64,000 bases of DNA from Halomonas chromatireducens. GTDB lineage: Bacteria; Pseudomonadota; Gammaproteobacteria; Pseudomonadales; Halomonadaceae. The notes below the pieces were generated by a model. The model worked only from the letters and a program-made list of their open reading frames with translations, searched no databases and was not told the origin of the DNA. The DNA lies in the NCBI RefSeq assembly GCF_001545155.1, contig NZ_CP014226.1:20131-84130 (forward strand), given 5' to 3'. Of this stretch, positions 16,888 to 26,311 are shown one piece after another. A program made the position numbers and the translations under genes. The stretch's first letter is position 1, and each line of letters begins with the position of its first letter.

Positions 16888-18054
16888 TCAGCGTGCGGCG
16901 GCGTCTTCCAGGGCCTTCACCGCCGGCAGTGTCTTGCCTTCCACGTATTCGAGGAAGGCCCCGCCACCGGTGGAGATATAGGAGACGCGATCGCTGATGC
17001 CGTACTTGTCGATGGCGGCCAGGGTATCGCCGCCACCGGCGATGGAGAAGCCGTTGCTCTCGGCGATGGCCCGTGACAGCGCCTCGGTGCCGTGGCCGAA
17101 CTGGTCGATCTCGAACACGCCGACGGGGCCGTTCCACAGGATGGTGCCGGCGTCCTTGAGCAGCCCGGCCAGGCGGCCGGCGGTATCGGGGCCGATGTCG
17201 AGAATCATTTCGTCGTCGCCCACCTGATCCACCGGCTTGACCACGGCGGAGGCCTGCTCGGAGAACTCCGTCGCGACGACCACGTCGGTGGGCAGGGGGA
17301 TCTCGACCCGTGTCATCAGTTCCTTGGCCTGGCCGACCAGATCGGCTTCATGCAGTGACTTGCCGACATTGTACCCGGCTGCCGCAATGAAGGTGTTGGC
17401 GATACCGCCGCCGACGATCAGCTGGTCGCACTTCTCGGAGAGGGCGTTGAGCACGTCGAGCTTGGTGGAGACCTTGGAGCCACCGACGATGGCAACCATG
17501 GGGCGCTTCGGCGTGGCCAGCGCCTTCTTCAGGGCGTCGAGCTCGGCGGCCAGCAGCGGGCCGGCGCAGGCCTGGGGGGCGAAGCGTGCCACGCCATGGG
17601 TGGAGGCCTGGGCGCGGTGGGCGGTGCCGAAGGCGTCCATGACGAAGATATCGCACAGCTCGGCATACTGCCGGGAAAGCGTCTCGTCGTCGCCCTTCTC
17701 ACCGACATTGAAGCGTACGTTCTCGAGCAGCACGACTTCGCCGTCGGCCAGGTCCAGCGAGGCGTCCAGATACTCCTTGATCAGGGTGACCGGGCGGCCG
17801 AGCAGCTGGCCCAGGTGCTCGGCCACCGGGGCCAGCGAGAACTCCTCGGCCGGCTCGCCTTCGGTGGGGCGGCCCAGGTGGCTCATGAGCATCACCTTGG
17901 CACCGGCGTCACGGGCGGCCTTGATCGTCGGCAGGCAGGCCCGCAGACGGGCATCGCTGCTCACCTTGCCGTGCTTGACGGGTACGTTCAGGTCCTCGCG
18001 GATCAGCACGCGCTGTCCGGAGAGGTCGAGGTCGGTCATCTTGAGCACGTTCAT
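16888..18054 (-). CDS. pgk: Phosphoglycerate kinase
   Basis: Transfers phosphate between 1,3-bisphosphoglycerate and ADP in glycolysis and the reverse in gluconeogenesis. It has 388 residues, a normal bacterial length. Recognisable segments are LIREDLNVP (substrate Asp/Asn), [30 protein letters not shown] and the nucleotide site [13 protein letters not shown]. The gene lies 63 nt after epd and 112 nt before fba, the conserved epd-pgk-fba order. GAGGAAG precedes the ATG at 18054. Confidence 0.97.
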   Translation of the reverse strand: MNVLKMTDLDLSGQRVLIREDLNVPVKHGKVSSDARLRACLPTIKAARDAGAKVMLMSHLGRPTEGEPAEEFSLAPVAEHLGQLLGRPVTLIKEYLDASLDLADGEVVLLENVRFNVGEKGDDETLSRQYAELCDIFVMDAFGTAHRAQASTHGVARFAPQACAGPLLAAELDALKKALATPKRPMVAIVGGSKVSTKLDVLNALSEKCDQLIVGGGIANTFIAAAGYNVGKSLHEADLVGQAKELMTRVEIPLPTDVVVATEFSEQASAVVKPVDQVGDDEMILDIGPDTAGRLAGLLKDAGTILWNGPVGVFEIDQFGHGTEALSRAIAESNGFSIAGGGDTLAAIDKYGISDRVSYISTGGGAFLEYVEGKTLPAVKALEDAAAR

Positions 18055-18117
18055 CGGGGCGTCTTCCTCATTTGAGAAACCGAAGCGGGGTCATTGGAGC
18101 AGGGCATGGTAACTGGC

Positions 18118-19143
18118 TCATGGGCTGTCCGTGGGCATGGCCGCGAGCCGCTGGCTCACGTCGAGCATGCGGTTGGCAAAGCCCCATTCATTGTCGAACC
18201 AGCACAGCAGCTTGATCAGGCGGCCGCCCGCCACCCGGGTCTGAGTGGCGTCCACGATACCCGAGCGGGGGTCGTGGTTGAAGTCGCTGGAGGCCATGGG
18301 CTCCTCGGTATAGCCCAGCAGCCCGGCCAGGTGGCCCTGGCAGGCGTGGCGCAGCAGGGCGTTGACCTGGGCGGCCGAAGTATCGCGGCGGACGCAGATC
18401 GACAGGTCCATGGCCGAGACGTTGATGGTCGGCACCCGCATGTGCAGGCACTCGAAGCGGCCGGCCAGGTGCGGCATCAGGCGGTTGATGCCGCGCGCCA
18501 GGCTGGTGTCCACCGGGACGATGGAGTGCATCGCCGAGCGGGTCAGGCGCAGGTCGGTCTGGTGGTAGGCGTCGATCACCGGCTGGTCGTTCATGGCCGA
18601 GTGTACGGTGGTGGTCACGCCGTGCTCGATGCCCAGCGCCTCATCGAGCACGGTGAGTACCGGTATCAGGCAATTGGTGGTACAGGAGGCCGCCGAGACG
18701 ATGCGTTGGTGCGGTGCCAGGGCGTCGTCGTTGATGCCGCAGACGATGGTGGCATCCACGTCGCTCTCCGCCGGCTGGGAGAAGAGCAGGCGGCCGGCGC
18801 CGGCGGCAAGGTGGCGCTCTGCCGTGGCGCGATCCTTGAAGCTGCCCGAGCATTCCAGCACCAGGTCGATGCCCAGCGCGCCCCAGGGCAGCCGTGACGG
18901 ATCGGCTTCCGAGAGAATTCGTATCGGGCGTCCGTTGACCACGAGCCGGCCTTTTTCTGCCGTGACGCTGCCGGGGAAGCGGCCGTGGGTGGTGTCGTAG
19001 CGGGTCAGGTAGGCGATGGTGTCCAGGTCGGACAGTTCGTTGATCGCCACGACTTCCAGTTCGGGAGCATGGCGTTCTTCCAGGGCGCGCAGCACGCACT
19101 GGCCGATACGACCGTAACCGTTGATGGCGATGCGATGGGCCAT
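18118..19143 (-). CDS. epd: Erythrose-4-phosphate dehydrogenase (GapA family)
   Basis: Oxidises erythrose 4-phosphate to 4-phosphoerythronate for pyridoxal phosphate synthesis; some homologues act as glyceraldehyde-3-phosphate dehydrogenase. The ATG at 19143 gives 341 residues (E. coli Epd 339). Motifs: NGYGRIGQCVLRAL (NAD), VAINELSDLDTIAYL (the NEL replacing the usual ND typifies Epd), catalytic Cys in SAASCTTNC, HSAMNDQPVIDAYH and WFDNEWGFANRML. It heads the epd-pgk-fba operon. The HSAMNDQ stretch and neighbours favour Epd over true GapA, but activity on glyceraldehyde 3-phosphate is possible. Confidence 0.9.
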   Translation of the reverse strand: MAHRIAINGYGRIGQCVLRALEERHAPELEVVAINELSDLDTIAYLTRYDTTHGRFPGSVTAEKGRLVVNGRPIRILSEADPSRLPWGALGIDLVLECSGSFKDRATAERHLAAGAGRLLFSQPAESDVDATIVCGINDDALAPHQRIVSAASCTTNCLIPVLTVLDEALGIEHGVTTTVHSAMNDQPVIDAYHQTDLRLTRSAMHSIVPVDTSLARGINRLMPHLAGRFECLHMRVPTINVSAMDLSICVRRDTSAAQVNALLRHACQGHLAGLLGYTEEPMASSDFNHDPRSGIVDATQTRVAGGRLIKLLCWFDNEWGFANRMLDVSQRLAAMPTDSP

Positions 19144-19217
19144 GTGGCTGCCTGGCACTCCTGAAGCGGGGGACACAAGCCGGCGATTCTAGCGCATTTG
19201 CGGGCCTAGCGTCTGCT

Positions 19218-19940
19218 CTAGAGCCCCACCAGTCGCCAGGCGAGGGGCAGGAAGAGAGCGCTGAAGATGCCGGTCAGGCTCATGCCCAGCGAGGCGAAGG
19301 CGCCGGCGGTGGTCCCGTATTCGAAAGCGCGTACCGTACCGATCACATGGCCGTTGACGCCCAGGACGAAGCCCAGTACCCGCTCGTCGCGGATACCCAG
19401 CCAGCGAGACAGTAGTCCGACGAAGGCGGTGGCCATCACGCCGGTGATCAACAGGCCGCCCATCATCAGGGGAATGACCCCGCCGAGCTGCTCGGTGATG
19501 CCCATGGCGATCGGTGCGGTCACCGACTTTGGCGCCAGGGAGGCGAGTACCTCGGGCGTGGCGCCGAGCAGCCAGGCGAGCCCCACCGAGTAGAGCGCGG
19601 CCAGCATGGCCGCCGGGGGCAGGGTGCAGAGGACCGGAAGCCAGAGCTCGCGAATGCGCGGCAGCTGTTGGTATAGCGGCACGGCCAGTGCCACGGTGGC
19701 GGGGCCGAGCAACAGCATCAGCCAGCCGGCGCCGGCGCGATAGTCATCGTAGTCGATACCGGTCAGCGCCAGGGTCGCGGCCAGCAGCATCGCGGCGATC
19801 AGTACCGCGGGGCACCAGCTCGGCTTGCCCAGGCGCAGGAATAGACGTGCGCCGGTGAGGTAGGCGGCCAGGGTCAGGAAAATGGCCAGCATGGGTGTCT
19901 CGAGCAACACCGATTGCAACCCTGCCAGGCCCTCATTCAT
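19218..19940 (-). CDS. lrgB: LrgB/CidB-family membrane protein
   Basis: A 240-residue inner-membrane protein with about seven hydrophobic segments. The conserved LrgB core is visible: LLGPATVALAVPLYQQ, LAPKSVTAPIAMGITEQLGG and GHVIGTVRAFE. In Gram-positive bacteria LrgAB modulates murein hydrolase export and pyruvate transport; related plant proteins carry glycolate. The role in gammaproteobacteria is unclear. It overlaps lrgA by 8 nt, as usual for the pair. Confidence 0.92.
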   Translation of the reverse strand: MNEGLAGLQSVLLETPMLAIFLTLAAYLTGARLFLRLGKPSWCPAVLIAAMLLAATLALTGIDYDDYRAGAGWLMLLLGPATVALAVPLYQQLPRIRELWLPVLCTLPPAAMLAALYSVGLAWLLGATPEVLASLAPKSVTAPIAMGITEQLGGVIPLMMGGLLITGVMATAFVGLLSRWLGIRDERVLGFVLGVNGHVIGTVRAFEYGTTAGAFASLGMSLTGIFSALFLPLAWRLVGL

Positions 19941-20289
19941 CGGAACCCGCCTTCGGCATGAAGCGCAGCATCAGCCAGAGCGTGGTGGCGACGCTGAGCA
20001 GGGTGCCGAGCACCAGCGCCACACCGACGATGAGCCACTGGCCGGCAAACGCCTCGACGATGAAGAACACCCCCACCACACCGGGCATGATCAGCATGGC
20101 CAGTATCGCGATCAGGGGTTGGCTGGCGGACTGTATTTCCTGGCTGACGCGGCCCCTCATCATCAGCCACAGGGTCAAGGCGAGCATGCCCACCACCCCG
20201 GGGGAAACCGGCAGGTGCAGTAGCCATACCAGGGCCTCTCCCAACAGCAGAAACCCCACCAGCCAGAGAAATCCGTAGAGCGACGACAT
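19933..20289 (-). CDS. lrgA: LrgA/CidA-family membrane protein
   Basis: A 118-residue membrane protein with four hydrophobic helices, holin-like in size. The ATG at 20289 (MSSLYGFLWLVGF) follows AAGGAA; the longer frame to 20367 has no ribosome site. Conserved segments are LPVSPGVVGMLALTLWL and MPGVVGVFF. It forms the operon lrgA-lrgB with an 8-nt overlap and is divergent from the Hsp20 genes, so the two units share a 160-bp regulatory region. Confidence 0.9.
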   Translation of the reverse strand: MSSLYGFLWLVGFLLLGEALVWLLHLPVSPGVVGMLALTLWLMMRGRVSQEIQSASQPLIAILAMLIMPGVVGVFFIVEAFAGQWLIVGVALVLGTLLSVATTLWLMLRFMPKAGSDE

Positions 20290-20351
20290 GACATTCCTTG
20301 GCACGAAAATAAGCGGCTCGAAAACCCGTGCGAAAAACGATAGACCAGGGG

Positions 20352-20379
20352 CTTGAAAACCGCGCAAGCGCTCCTATTT
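20352..20379 (+). promoter_or_regulatory. Candidate sigma-32 heat-shock promoter of the hsp20 pair
   Basis: CTTGAAA is a perfect sigma-32 -35 element. It is followed after 14 nt by CCTATTT within CTCCTATTT, similar to the CCCCATNT -10. The downstream genes are small heat-shock proteins, which agrees. The leader to the first ATG would be about 65 nt. Confidence 0.6.
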
Positions 20380-20452
20380 GCCTGTATAGGGAGGCTCGGG
20401 GTCAACCCGGCCGCCTTCTGACCCCAACCCGACTACGTAGGAGGTGTTCGCC

Positions 20453-20920
20453 ATGTTCGGAGATCTCAGGCGTTTCGACAGTGGGCCGCTGCGGGGAGCG
20501 GACCGGTTCCGGGAGCTGCTGGACGAGCTGTTTCCCGACCCCGGCCTCGCCAACATCCGTTCGGTGCCCACGGGCAGTTTTCCCATGATCAACATCGGCC
20601 GTACCGACGATGCGGTGCGAGTCTATGTCTTTGCGGCCGGGCTGTCAGCCGATGAGATGGAGATCAGTATCCAGGACAATGTCTTGACGCTGCAGGGGCG
20701 GCGTGCCGATGACGATACGGCGACGCAGGAGAGTGGCCAGCGCCCCTATTTCCGGCGTGAGCGCAGCAGGGGCGAGTTCTCCCGCTCCATCGCGCTGCCG
20801 GAAGGGCTGGATTCCGATCGCGCCGAGGCACGCTCGAAGAACGGTGTCTTCGTGATCCACCTGCCCAAGCGTGAAGAGCTCAAGCCGCGTCGTATCGAAA
20901 TTCAATCCCATGATGCTTGA
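20453..20920 (+). CDS. Small heat-shock protein, Hsp20 family (first of two)
   Basis: ATP-independent holdase that keeps unfolding proteins soluble. It has 155 residues from the ATG at 20453, nine bases after AGGAGG; a GTG at 20444 is less likely. The alpha-crystallin domain spans about 42-145: VYVFAAGLSADEMEISIQDN, LTLQGRR, FRRERSRGEFSRSIALPEG and AEARSKNGVFVIHLPK. The N-terminal arm resembles those of the IbpA-like/Hsp16 group. A second Hsp20 gene follows after 22 nt. Confidence 0.93.
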   Translation: MFGDLRRFDSGPLRGADRFRELLDELFPDPGLANIRSVPTGSFPMINIGRTDDAVRVYVFAAGLSADEMEISIQDNVLTLQGRRADDDTATQESGQRPYFRRERSRGEFSRSIALPEGLDSDRAEARSKNGVFVIHLPKREELKPRRIEIQSHDA

Positions 20921-20942
20921 CGACTGAGGGAGGTGAACCGCC

Positions 20943-21344
20943 ATGAACGATGTCACACGTCGTGATACGCCCCGCGAGCCTGCCGAGACTCAGGCCTCCG
21001 AGCGGGATCTCGGCAGGGCGCTGCAGCCAGCGGTGGATATCCGTGAAGAGGGCAACGCTCTGCACCTGATTGCCGATATGCCCGGCGTCACGTCCGATTC
21101 GCTGAGCATCGAGGTGGACAATAGCGTGCTGAGCATCGAGGGAGAGATCCGCCTCGACATGCCGGAGGGGATGTCGGCGATCTATGCCGAGGTGCAGGCA
21201 CAGCGCTTCGCTCGTCGCTTCACCCTCAGCCACGAGATCGATGCCGGTGCGATCGAGGCTCGACTCGACAACGGCGTCCTGCACCTGCTGCTGCCGAAGA
21301 AGCAGACCCACCATCGGCGTCGCATCGAGATCAGGGCAGCCTGA
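20943..21344 (+). CDS. Small heat-shock protein, Hsp20 family (second of two)
   Basis: A 133-residue alpha-crystallin protein, diverged from its neighbour. The N-terminal arm (1-30) is charged and polar; the core (33-130) has IREEGNALHLIADMPGV, LSIEVDNSVLSIEGE, FARRFTLSHEIDAGAIEA and LDNGVLHLLLPKK. A GGGAGGTG ribosome site precedes the ATG by six bases. It is co-transcribed with the upstream gene and may form mixed oligomers with it, as pairs of small heat-shock proteins often do (inference). Confidence 0.93.
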   Translation: MNDVTRRDTPREPAETQASERDLGRALQPAVDIREEGNALHLIADMPGVTSDSLSIEVDNSVLSIEGEIRLDMPEGMSAIYAEVQAQRFARRFTLSHEIDAGAIEARLDNGVLHLLLPKKQTHHRRRIEIRAA

Positions 21345-21470
21345 GCGACTGTCGCTCTTCGAGGCGCCCTCCCATCGGGAGGGCGCCTGCATTTGCAAGC
21401 GAGGCGCGCGCTCGGTACGGTTTCCACTACGCTGGGGAAAGTGAAGGCCAAAACCAAGGAGAGGAGCAAT

Positions 21471-22523
21471 ATGACTGATATTCCCCAACTACTGGGTGAC
21501 GACGCCGACTACCTGCTTGATCACCGCTGCCGCGGCTTTCCTCGTGAGCAGCTGCACCTGCCCGGCCCCGATTTCATCGACCGGGTAATGAGCGACAGCG
21601 ACCGCAGCCCCGCCGTGCTGCGCAACCTGCAGGCGCTGTTCAATCATGGCCGCCTGGCGGGTACCGGCTACCTGAGCCTGCTGCCGGTCGATCAGGGCAT
21701 CGAGCACTCCGCCGGCGCCTCCTTCGCACCCAACCCGCGCTACTTCGACCCGGCCAACATCGTCGAGCTGGCGCTGGAGGGGGGCTGCAATGGCGTTGCC
21801 TCGACGCTCGGCGTGCTGTCCTCGGTGGCGCGCCGCTATGCCCATCGCATTCCCATGATTCTCAAGCTCAACCACAACGAGACCCTGACCTATCCGGCGC
21901 TCTATGACCAGACGCTGTTCGCCGAGGTGGAGCAGGCCCACGACATGGGCTGTGCCGCGGTGGGTGCGACCATCTATTTCGGTTCGCCGGAAAGCCGGCG
22001 ACAGATCATGGAGATCAGCGAGGCCTTCGAGCGGGCCCATCAGCTGGGTATGGCGACGGTGCTCTGGGCCTACCTGCGCAACCCGGGCTTCAAGCAGGAC
22101 GGCAAGGATTACCACGTGGCCGCCGATCTCACCGGCCAGGCCAACCACCTCGCCTCGACGCTGAAGGCGGATATCGTCAAGCAGAAGCTGCCGGAAACCA
22201 ACGGCGGCTACAGCGATATCGGCTTTGGCCATACCCACGTCAGGGTCTACGAGGAACTGACCTCCGATCATCCCATCGACCTGGCTCGATACCAGGTAGC
22301 CTGCTGCTATATGGGGCGCGCCGGGCTGATCAACTCCGGGGGCGGCTCCAAGGGCAATACGGACCTGGGCGAGGCGGTGCGTACCGCGGTGATCAACAAG
22401 CGTGCCGGCGGCATGGGGCTGATCTCCGGCCGCAAGGCCTTCCAGAAGCCGGTTACCGAAGGCGTGGAGCTGCTCCAGGCCATCCAGGACGTCTATCTGG
22501 ACAGTGGCGTGACTGTCGCCTGA
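21471..22523 (+). CDS. fbaB: Fructose-bisphosphate aldolase, class I (DhnA/FbaB type)
   Basis: Metal-independent, Schiff-base aldolase. The ATG at 21471 follows AAGGAGAGG and gives 350 residues, matching E. coli FbaB (350). Recognised segments are [47 protein letters not shown] and [10 protein letters not shown]. The lysine in [10 protein letters not shown] is the likely Schiff-base residue (position by analogy). The organism therefore carries both aldolase classes within 6 kb: class II fba in the epd operon and this one alone. It converges on tkt, with a shared terminator. Confidence 0.94.
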   Translation: MTDIPQLLGDDADYLLDHRCRGFPREQLHLPGPDFIDRVMSDSDRSPAVLRNLQALFNHGRLAGTGYLSLLPVDQGIEHSAGASFAPNPRYFDPANIVELALEGGCNGVASTLGVLSSVARRYAHRIPMILKLNHNETLTYPALYDQTLFAEVEQAHDMGCAAVGATIYFGSPESRRQIMEISEAFERAHQLGMATVLWAYLRNPGFKQDGKDYHVAADLTGQANHLASTLKADIVKQKLPETNGGYSDIGFGHTHVRVYEELTSDHPIDLARYQVACCYMGRAGLINSGGGSKGNTDLGEAVRTAVINKRAGGMGLISGRKAFQKPVTEGVELLQAIQDVYLDSGVTVA

Positions 22524-22551
22524 GCCTGCATCCAGGCCAAAGGGAAGGAAA

Positions 22552-22580
22552 AAGGGCGCGACCAGTCAGGTCGCGCCCTT
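22552..22580. terminator. Bidirectional terminator between fbaB and tkt
   Basis: AAGGGCGCGACC and GGTCGCGCCCTT form a 12-bp perfect stem with an AGTCA loop in the 93-nt gap between convergent genes. T-rich sequence follows on the minus strand, making it best for tkt, but it can serve both. Confidence 0.82.
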
Positions 22581-22616
22581 ACTATTACCGTGCATACCGC
22601 TCAATGCCGCTGCTAA

Positions 22617-24608
22617 TCAGCCCAGCAGCTCCTGGGCCTGCTTGACGACGTTATCGACGGTGAAGCCGAAGTGCTTGAACAGGTCGCCCGCCGGGGCGGA
22701 TTCACCGTAGGTATGCATGCCGATCACCCGGCCGTCGAGGCCCACGTACTTGTACCAGTAGTCGGCGTGGCCGGCCTCGATGGCAATACGCTTGGTCACC
22801 GCTTTCGGCAGCACGCTATCGCGGTACTCGGCGTCCTGACCGTCGAAGCGATAGGCCGAAGGCATCGAGACCACGCGAACCGCATGACCCTGCCCTTCCA
22901 GTTCGGCGGCGGCCTCCATGGCCAGGCCGACCTCGGAGCCGGTGGCGATCAGGATCAGCGCCGGTGTGCCCGCGCAGTCGCGCAGGATGTACCCGCCGCG
23001 TTGGATCTCGGCCAGCTGCTGCTTGGTGCGCGCCTGGTGCGGCAGGTTCTGGCGCGACAGCACCAGCGCCGTGGGTCCGGAATTGCGCTTGATGGCGGCA
23101 TCCCAGGCGGCGGCGGTCTCCACCGCGTCGCAGGGGCGCCAGGTGGAAAGGTTCGGCGTGGTGCGCAGGTTGGTCAGCTGCTCGATGGGCTGGTGGGTGG
23201 GGCCGTCCTCGCCCAGGCCGATGGAGTCGTGGGTGAAGACGTAGACGGCACGCTTGCCCATCAGTGCCGCCATGCGCACCGAGTTGCGCATGTACTCCAT
23301 GAAGATCAGGAAGGTGGCGCCGTAGGGAATGAACCCACCGTGGAGCACGATGCCGTTCATGATCGCGCCCATGCCGAACTCGCGCACGCCGTAGTGCAGG
23401 TAGTTGCCGCTGGCATCCTCTTTGGAGATCGCCTTGGCGCCGCTCCAGAAGGTCAGGTTGGAGGGCGCCAGGTCGGCGCTGCCGCCAAGCAGTTCGGGCA
23501 GCTGAGGGCCGAGCTCGTTCAGGCAGGCCAGCGACGCCTTGCGCGAGGCGATGCTCTCGCCCTTCTGCTGGGCCTTCTCGATCAGGGCCTCGCTGGTGAT
23601 CTCCGTCGGCAGCTTGCACTGGATGCGGCGCAGGAATTCCTTGGCGAGCGCCGGATGGGCCTCGCGATAGCGCTCGAACCTGGCCTGCCAGGCTTCCTGG
23701 GCACTCTTGCCAGCTGCACGGGCGTCCCATCCCTGGTAAACCGGCTCAGGCACGTGGAAGGGGGCATGGGGCCAGCCGAGCTGCTCGCGGGCTGCGGCGA
23801 CCTCGTCGTCGCCCAGCGGTGCGCCGTGGCATTCCTCCTTGCCCTGCTTGTTGGGGGCGCCGAAGCCAATCACGGTCTTGCAGATGATCAGGCTGGGCCG
23901 GTCCTCGTGGCTCTTGGCCAGCTCGATGGCCGCCTTGACCTCCTCAGGCTTGTGGCCATCGACATTGGGGACCACATGCCAGCCGTAGGACTCGAAGCGC
24001 TTGGCGGTATCGTCGGTGAACCAGCCTTCCACCTCGCCGTCGATGGAGATGCCGTTGTCGTCGTAGAAGGTGATCAGCTTGCCCAGCCCCAGGGTGCCGG
24101 CCAGTGAGCCGACCTCATGGGAGATGCCCTCCATCAGGCAGCCGTCACCCACGAAGCACCAGGTGTTATGGTCGACGACGTTGTGCCCCGGGCGGTTGAA
24201 CTGGGCCGCCAGGGTCTTCTCGGCGATTGCCATGCCCACGGCATTGGCCAAGCCCTGGCCCAGCGGGCCGGTGGTGGTCTCGATGCCGGGGGCATAGCCG
24301 AATTCCGGATGTCCCGCGGTCTTGGCATGGAGCTGACGGAAATTCTGCAGCTCCTCGAGGCTGAGGTCGTAGCCGGTCAGGTGCAGCAGCGAGTAGAGCA
24401 GCATCGAGCCGTGGCCGTTGGAGAGCACGAAGCGATCGCGGTCGGGCCATTTCGGGTCGTTGGGGTTGTGCTTCAGGTAGTCGTTCCACAGCACTTCGGC
24501 GATATCGGCCATGCCCATTGGGGCGCCGGGGTGACCGGACTTGGCCTTCTGTACGGCGTCCATGGACAGGGCGCGAATGGCATTGGCCAGTTCGAAACGG
24601 GACGGCAT
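22617..24608 (-). CDS. tkt: Transketolase
   Basis: Thiamine-diphosphate enzyme moving two-carbon units between pentose-phosphate sugars. It has 663 residues, the usual length. Domain order is the PP domain (1-310) with [29 protein letters not shown] and the cofactor motif [12 protein letters not shown] ending in DDNG; then the Pyr domain (about 355-525) with [20 protein letters not shown]; then the C-terminal domain. GGAG precedes the ATG. It lies upstream of epd-pgk-fba on the same strand but is separated by lrgAB, hsp20 and fbaB, so it is its own unit. Confidence 0.97.
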   Translation of the reverse strand: MPSRFELANAIRALSMDAVQKAKSGHPGAPMGMADIAEVLWNDYLKHNPNDPKWPDRDRFVLSNGHGSMLLYSLLHLTGYDLSLEELQNFRQLHAKTAGHPEFGYAPGIETTTGPLGQGLANAVGMAIAEKTLAAQFNRPGHNVVDHNTWCFVGDGCLMEGISHEVGSLAGTLGLGKLITFYDDNGISIDGEVEGWFTDDTAKRFESYGWHVVPNVDGHKPEEVKAAIELAKSHEDRPSLIICKTVIGFGAPNKQGKEECHGAPLGDDEVAAAREQLGWPHAPFHVPEPVYQGWDARAAGKSAQEAWQARFERYREAHPALAKEFLRRIQCKLPTEITSEALIEKAQQKGESIASRKASLACLNELGPQLPELLGGSADLAPSNLTFWSGAKAISKEDASGNYLHYGVREFGMGAIMNGIVLHGGFIPYGATFLIFMEYMRNSVRMAALMGKRAVYVFTHDSIGLGEDGPTHQPIEQLTNLRTTPNLSTWRPCDAVETAAAWDAAIKRNSGPTALVLSRQNLPHQARTKQQLAEIQRGGYILRDCAGTPALILIATGSEVGLAMEAAAELEGQGHAVRVVSMPSAYRFDGQDAEYRDSVLPKAVTKRIAIEAGHADYWYKYVGLDGRVIGMHTYGESAPAGDLFKHFGFTVDNVVKQAQELLG

Positions 24609-24921
24609 TGGGTTGGCTCCTCACCTGCGGCAGAATGGGTAGCCCGCTACGGCACCTAAATGCCCGCCGGGGTTGCATTCTGGCTGGGGCGCCGCAGGAT
24701 GGCGGCGGCGCGGTCGAATTTCGGCCGCCTATTGTCGCCGACTTGCCGCCGGTCATCAAATGGCGGGTGTCTCAAAAGGTACCAGCGTGTAAACTCTTTG
24801 CCCCGAAAAGCCTGAATTTTCTCTCCTGCCGCATCGAGTCCACCTGTATCGGCAGGGGCTGTTATCCTGTCGAGAATTGCGCTACTGCGTTTTGCCGTTA
24901 CCCAGATGGTCGAGGATGCCC
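24609..24921. other. Divergent promoter region between tkt and metK
   Basis: No gene is supported. The region must hold the tkt promoter (minus) and the metK promoter (plus). An extended -10, TGTTATCCT at 24860-24868, is a candidate for metK, without a clear -35. No SAM riboswitch (no kink-turn stem or conserved core) was recognised before metK. Confidence 0.4.
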
Positions 24922-26142
24922 ATGAGCGAATACTCCCTGTTCACTTCCGAGTCCGTGTCCGAAGGACATCCGGACAAGATCGCCGACCAGATTTCCGATG
25001 CGGTGCTGGATGCGATCATCGCCCGGGACAAGCACGCTCGCGTGGCCTGCGAGACACTGGTCAAGACCGGCGTGGCGATCGTCGCCGGCGAGATCACCAC
25101 ATCGGCCTGGGTCGATCTCGAGGCGCTGGTGCGCGAGGTCATCACCGGTATCGGCTACACCTCCTCCGAGGTGGGCTTCGATGGCGAAACCTGCGGGGTG
25201 CTCAATCTGATCGGCAAGCAGAGCGTGGACATCGCCCAGGGCGTCGATCGTATCAAGCCCGAGGATCAGGGTGCCGGCGACCAGGGCTTGATGTTCGGCT
25301 ATGCCACCAACGAGACCGCCTCCTTCATGCCGGCGCCGATCCATTACGCCCATCGACTGGTGGAGCGTCAGGCCGAGCTGCGCAAGCATGGTCTCCTGCC
25401 CTGGCTGCGCCCGGATGCCAAGAGCCAGATTACTTTCCGCTATGACGAAGCCGGCATGCCCAGCGGCGTCGAAGCGGTGGTGCTTTCGACCCAGCATGAC
25501 CCGGACATCGACCCGGAAGAGCTGCGCAAGATGGTCAAGCACGAGATCATCGAGCAGGTGATCCCCGCGGAGTGGTTGACCGAGTCCACCCAGTACCACA
25601 TCAACCCCACCGGCAAGTTCGTCATCGGTGGGCCGGTTGGCGACTGCGGCCTGACCGGGCGCAAGATCATCGTCGACACCTATGGCGGCATGGCGCGCCA
25701 CGGTGGCGGCGCGTTTTCCGGCAAGGACCCCTCCAAGGTCGATCGCAGCGCCGCCTATGCAGGCCGCTACGTGGCCAAGAACATCGTCGCTGCCGGCCTG
25801 GCCGACAAGTGCGAAATCCAGGTTTCCTACGCCATCGGCGTGGCCCAGCCTACCTCGGTGTCCATCAACACCTTTGGTACCGGCAAGGTGGATGAGGCGC
25901 GTATCATCGAACTGGTGCGCGAGCACTTCGACCTGCGTCCCTTTGCCATCACCCGTATGCTCGACCTGCTCCACCCCATGTATCAGCTCACCGCGGCCTA
26001 CGGTCATTTCGGCCGTGAGCCCTTCGAGACCTCCTACAGCTGGAAGGACGACACGGGGCAGGAGCAGACGGAGACCTTCACGGCCTTTCCCTGGGAGCGG
26101 GTCGATCGTGCCCAGGCGCTGCGGCAGGCCGCCGGCCTGTAA
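24922..26142 (+). CDS. metK: S-adenosylmethionine synthetase
   Basis: Makes SAM from methionine and ATP. The ATG at 24922 ([19 protein letters not shown]) gives 406 residues; the frame extends to 24877 but family N-termini begin here. Motifs: [18 protein letters not shown] (ATP), [12 protein letters not shown] (methionine), and the glycine-rich loop [19 protein letters not shown]. It starts a run of activated-methyl-cycle genes (ahcY, metF) on the same strand, separated by a terminator and other genes rather than forming one operon. Confidence 0.98.
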   Translation: MSEYSLFTSESVSEGHPDKIADQISDAVLDAIIARDKHARVACETLVKTGVAIVAGEITTSAWVDLEALVREVITGIGYTSSEVGFDGETCGVLNLIGKQSVDIAQGVDRIKPEDQGAGDQGLMFGYATNETASFMPAPIHYAHRLVERQAELRKHGLLPWLRPDAKSQITFRYDEAGMPSGVEAVVLSTQHDPDIDPEELRKMVKHEIIEQVIPAEWLTESTQYHINPTGKFVIGGPVGDCGLTGRKIIVDTYGGMARHGGGAFSGKDPSKVDRSAAYAGRYVAKNIVAAGLADKCEIQVSYAIGVAQPTSVSINTFGTGKVDEARIIELVREHFDLRPFAITRMLDLLHPMYQLTAAYGHFGREPFETSYSWKDDTGQEQTETFTAFPWERVDRAQALRQAAGL

Positions 26143-26176
26143 TCACTGCCTGCAGCCATACTTGCGCTGATGACTG

Positions 26177-26201
26177 ACGCCCGGCTTCGAGCCGGGCGTT
26201 T
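26177..26201 (+). terminator. Terminator hairpin after metK
   Basis: ACGCCCGGCT and AGCCGGGCGT form a 10-bp perfect stem with a TCG loop, 34 nt after the metK stop. Only two T follow, so termination may be incomplete and some read-through into ahcY possible. Confidence 0.65.
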
Positions 26202-26311
26202 GCGTCGTGTGCCGCAGGATTCCTGGTGCTAGCGTGAAAGGGATGACTTGGCGCGGACGACCCCGCTGGGCCTATAGTGAGTGTCACCGATTTCAATCGA
26301 CGAGGTGACGC

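Noticed and set aside
26143..26311. SAH riboswitch upstream of ahcY
   Set aside because: The conserved core and stems were not recognised; the only structured element is the metK terminator-like hairpin.
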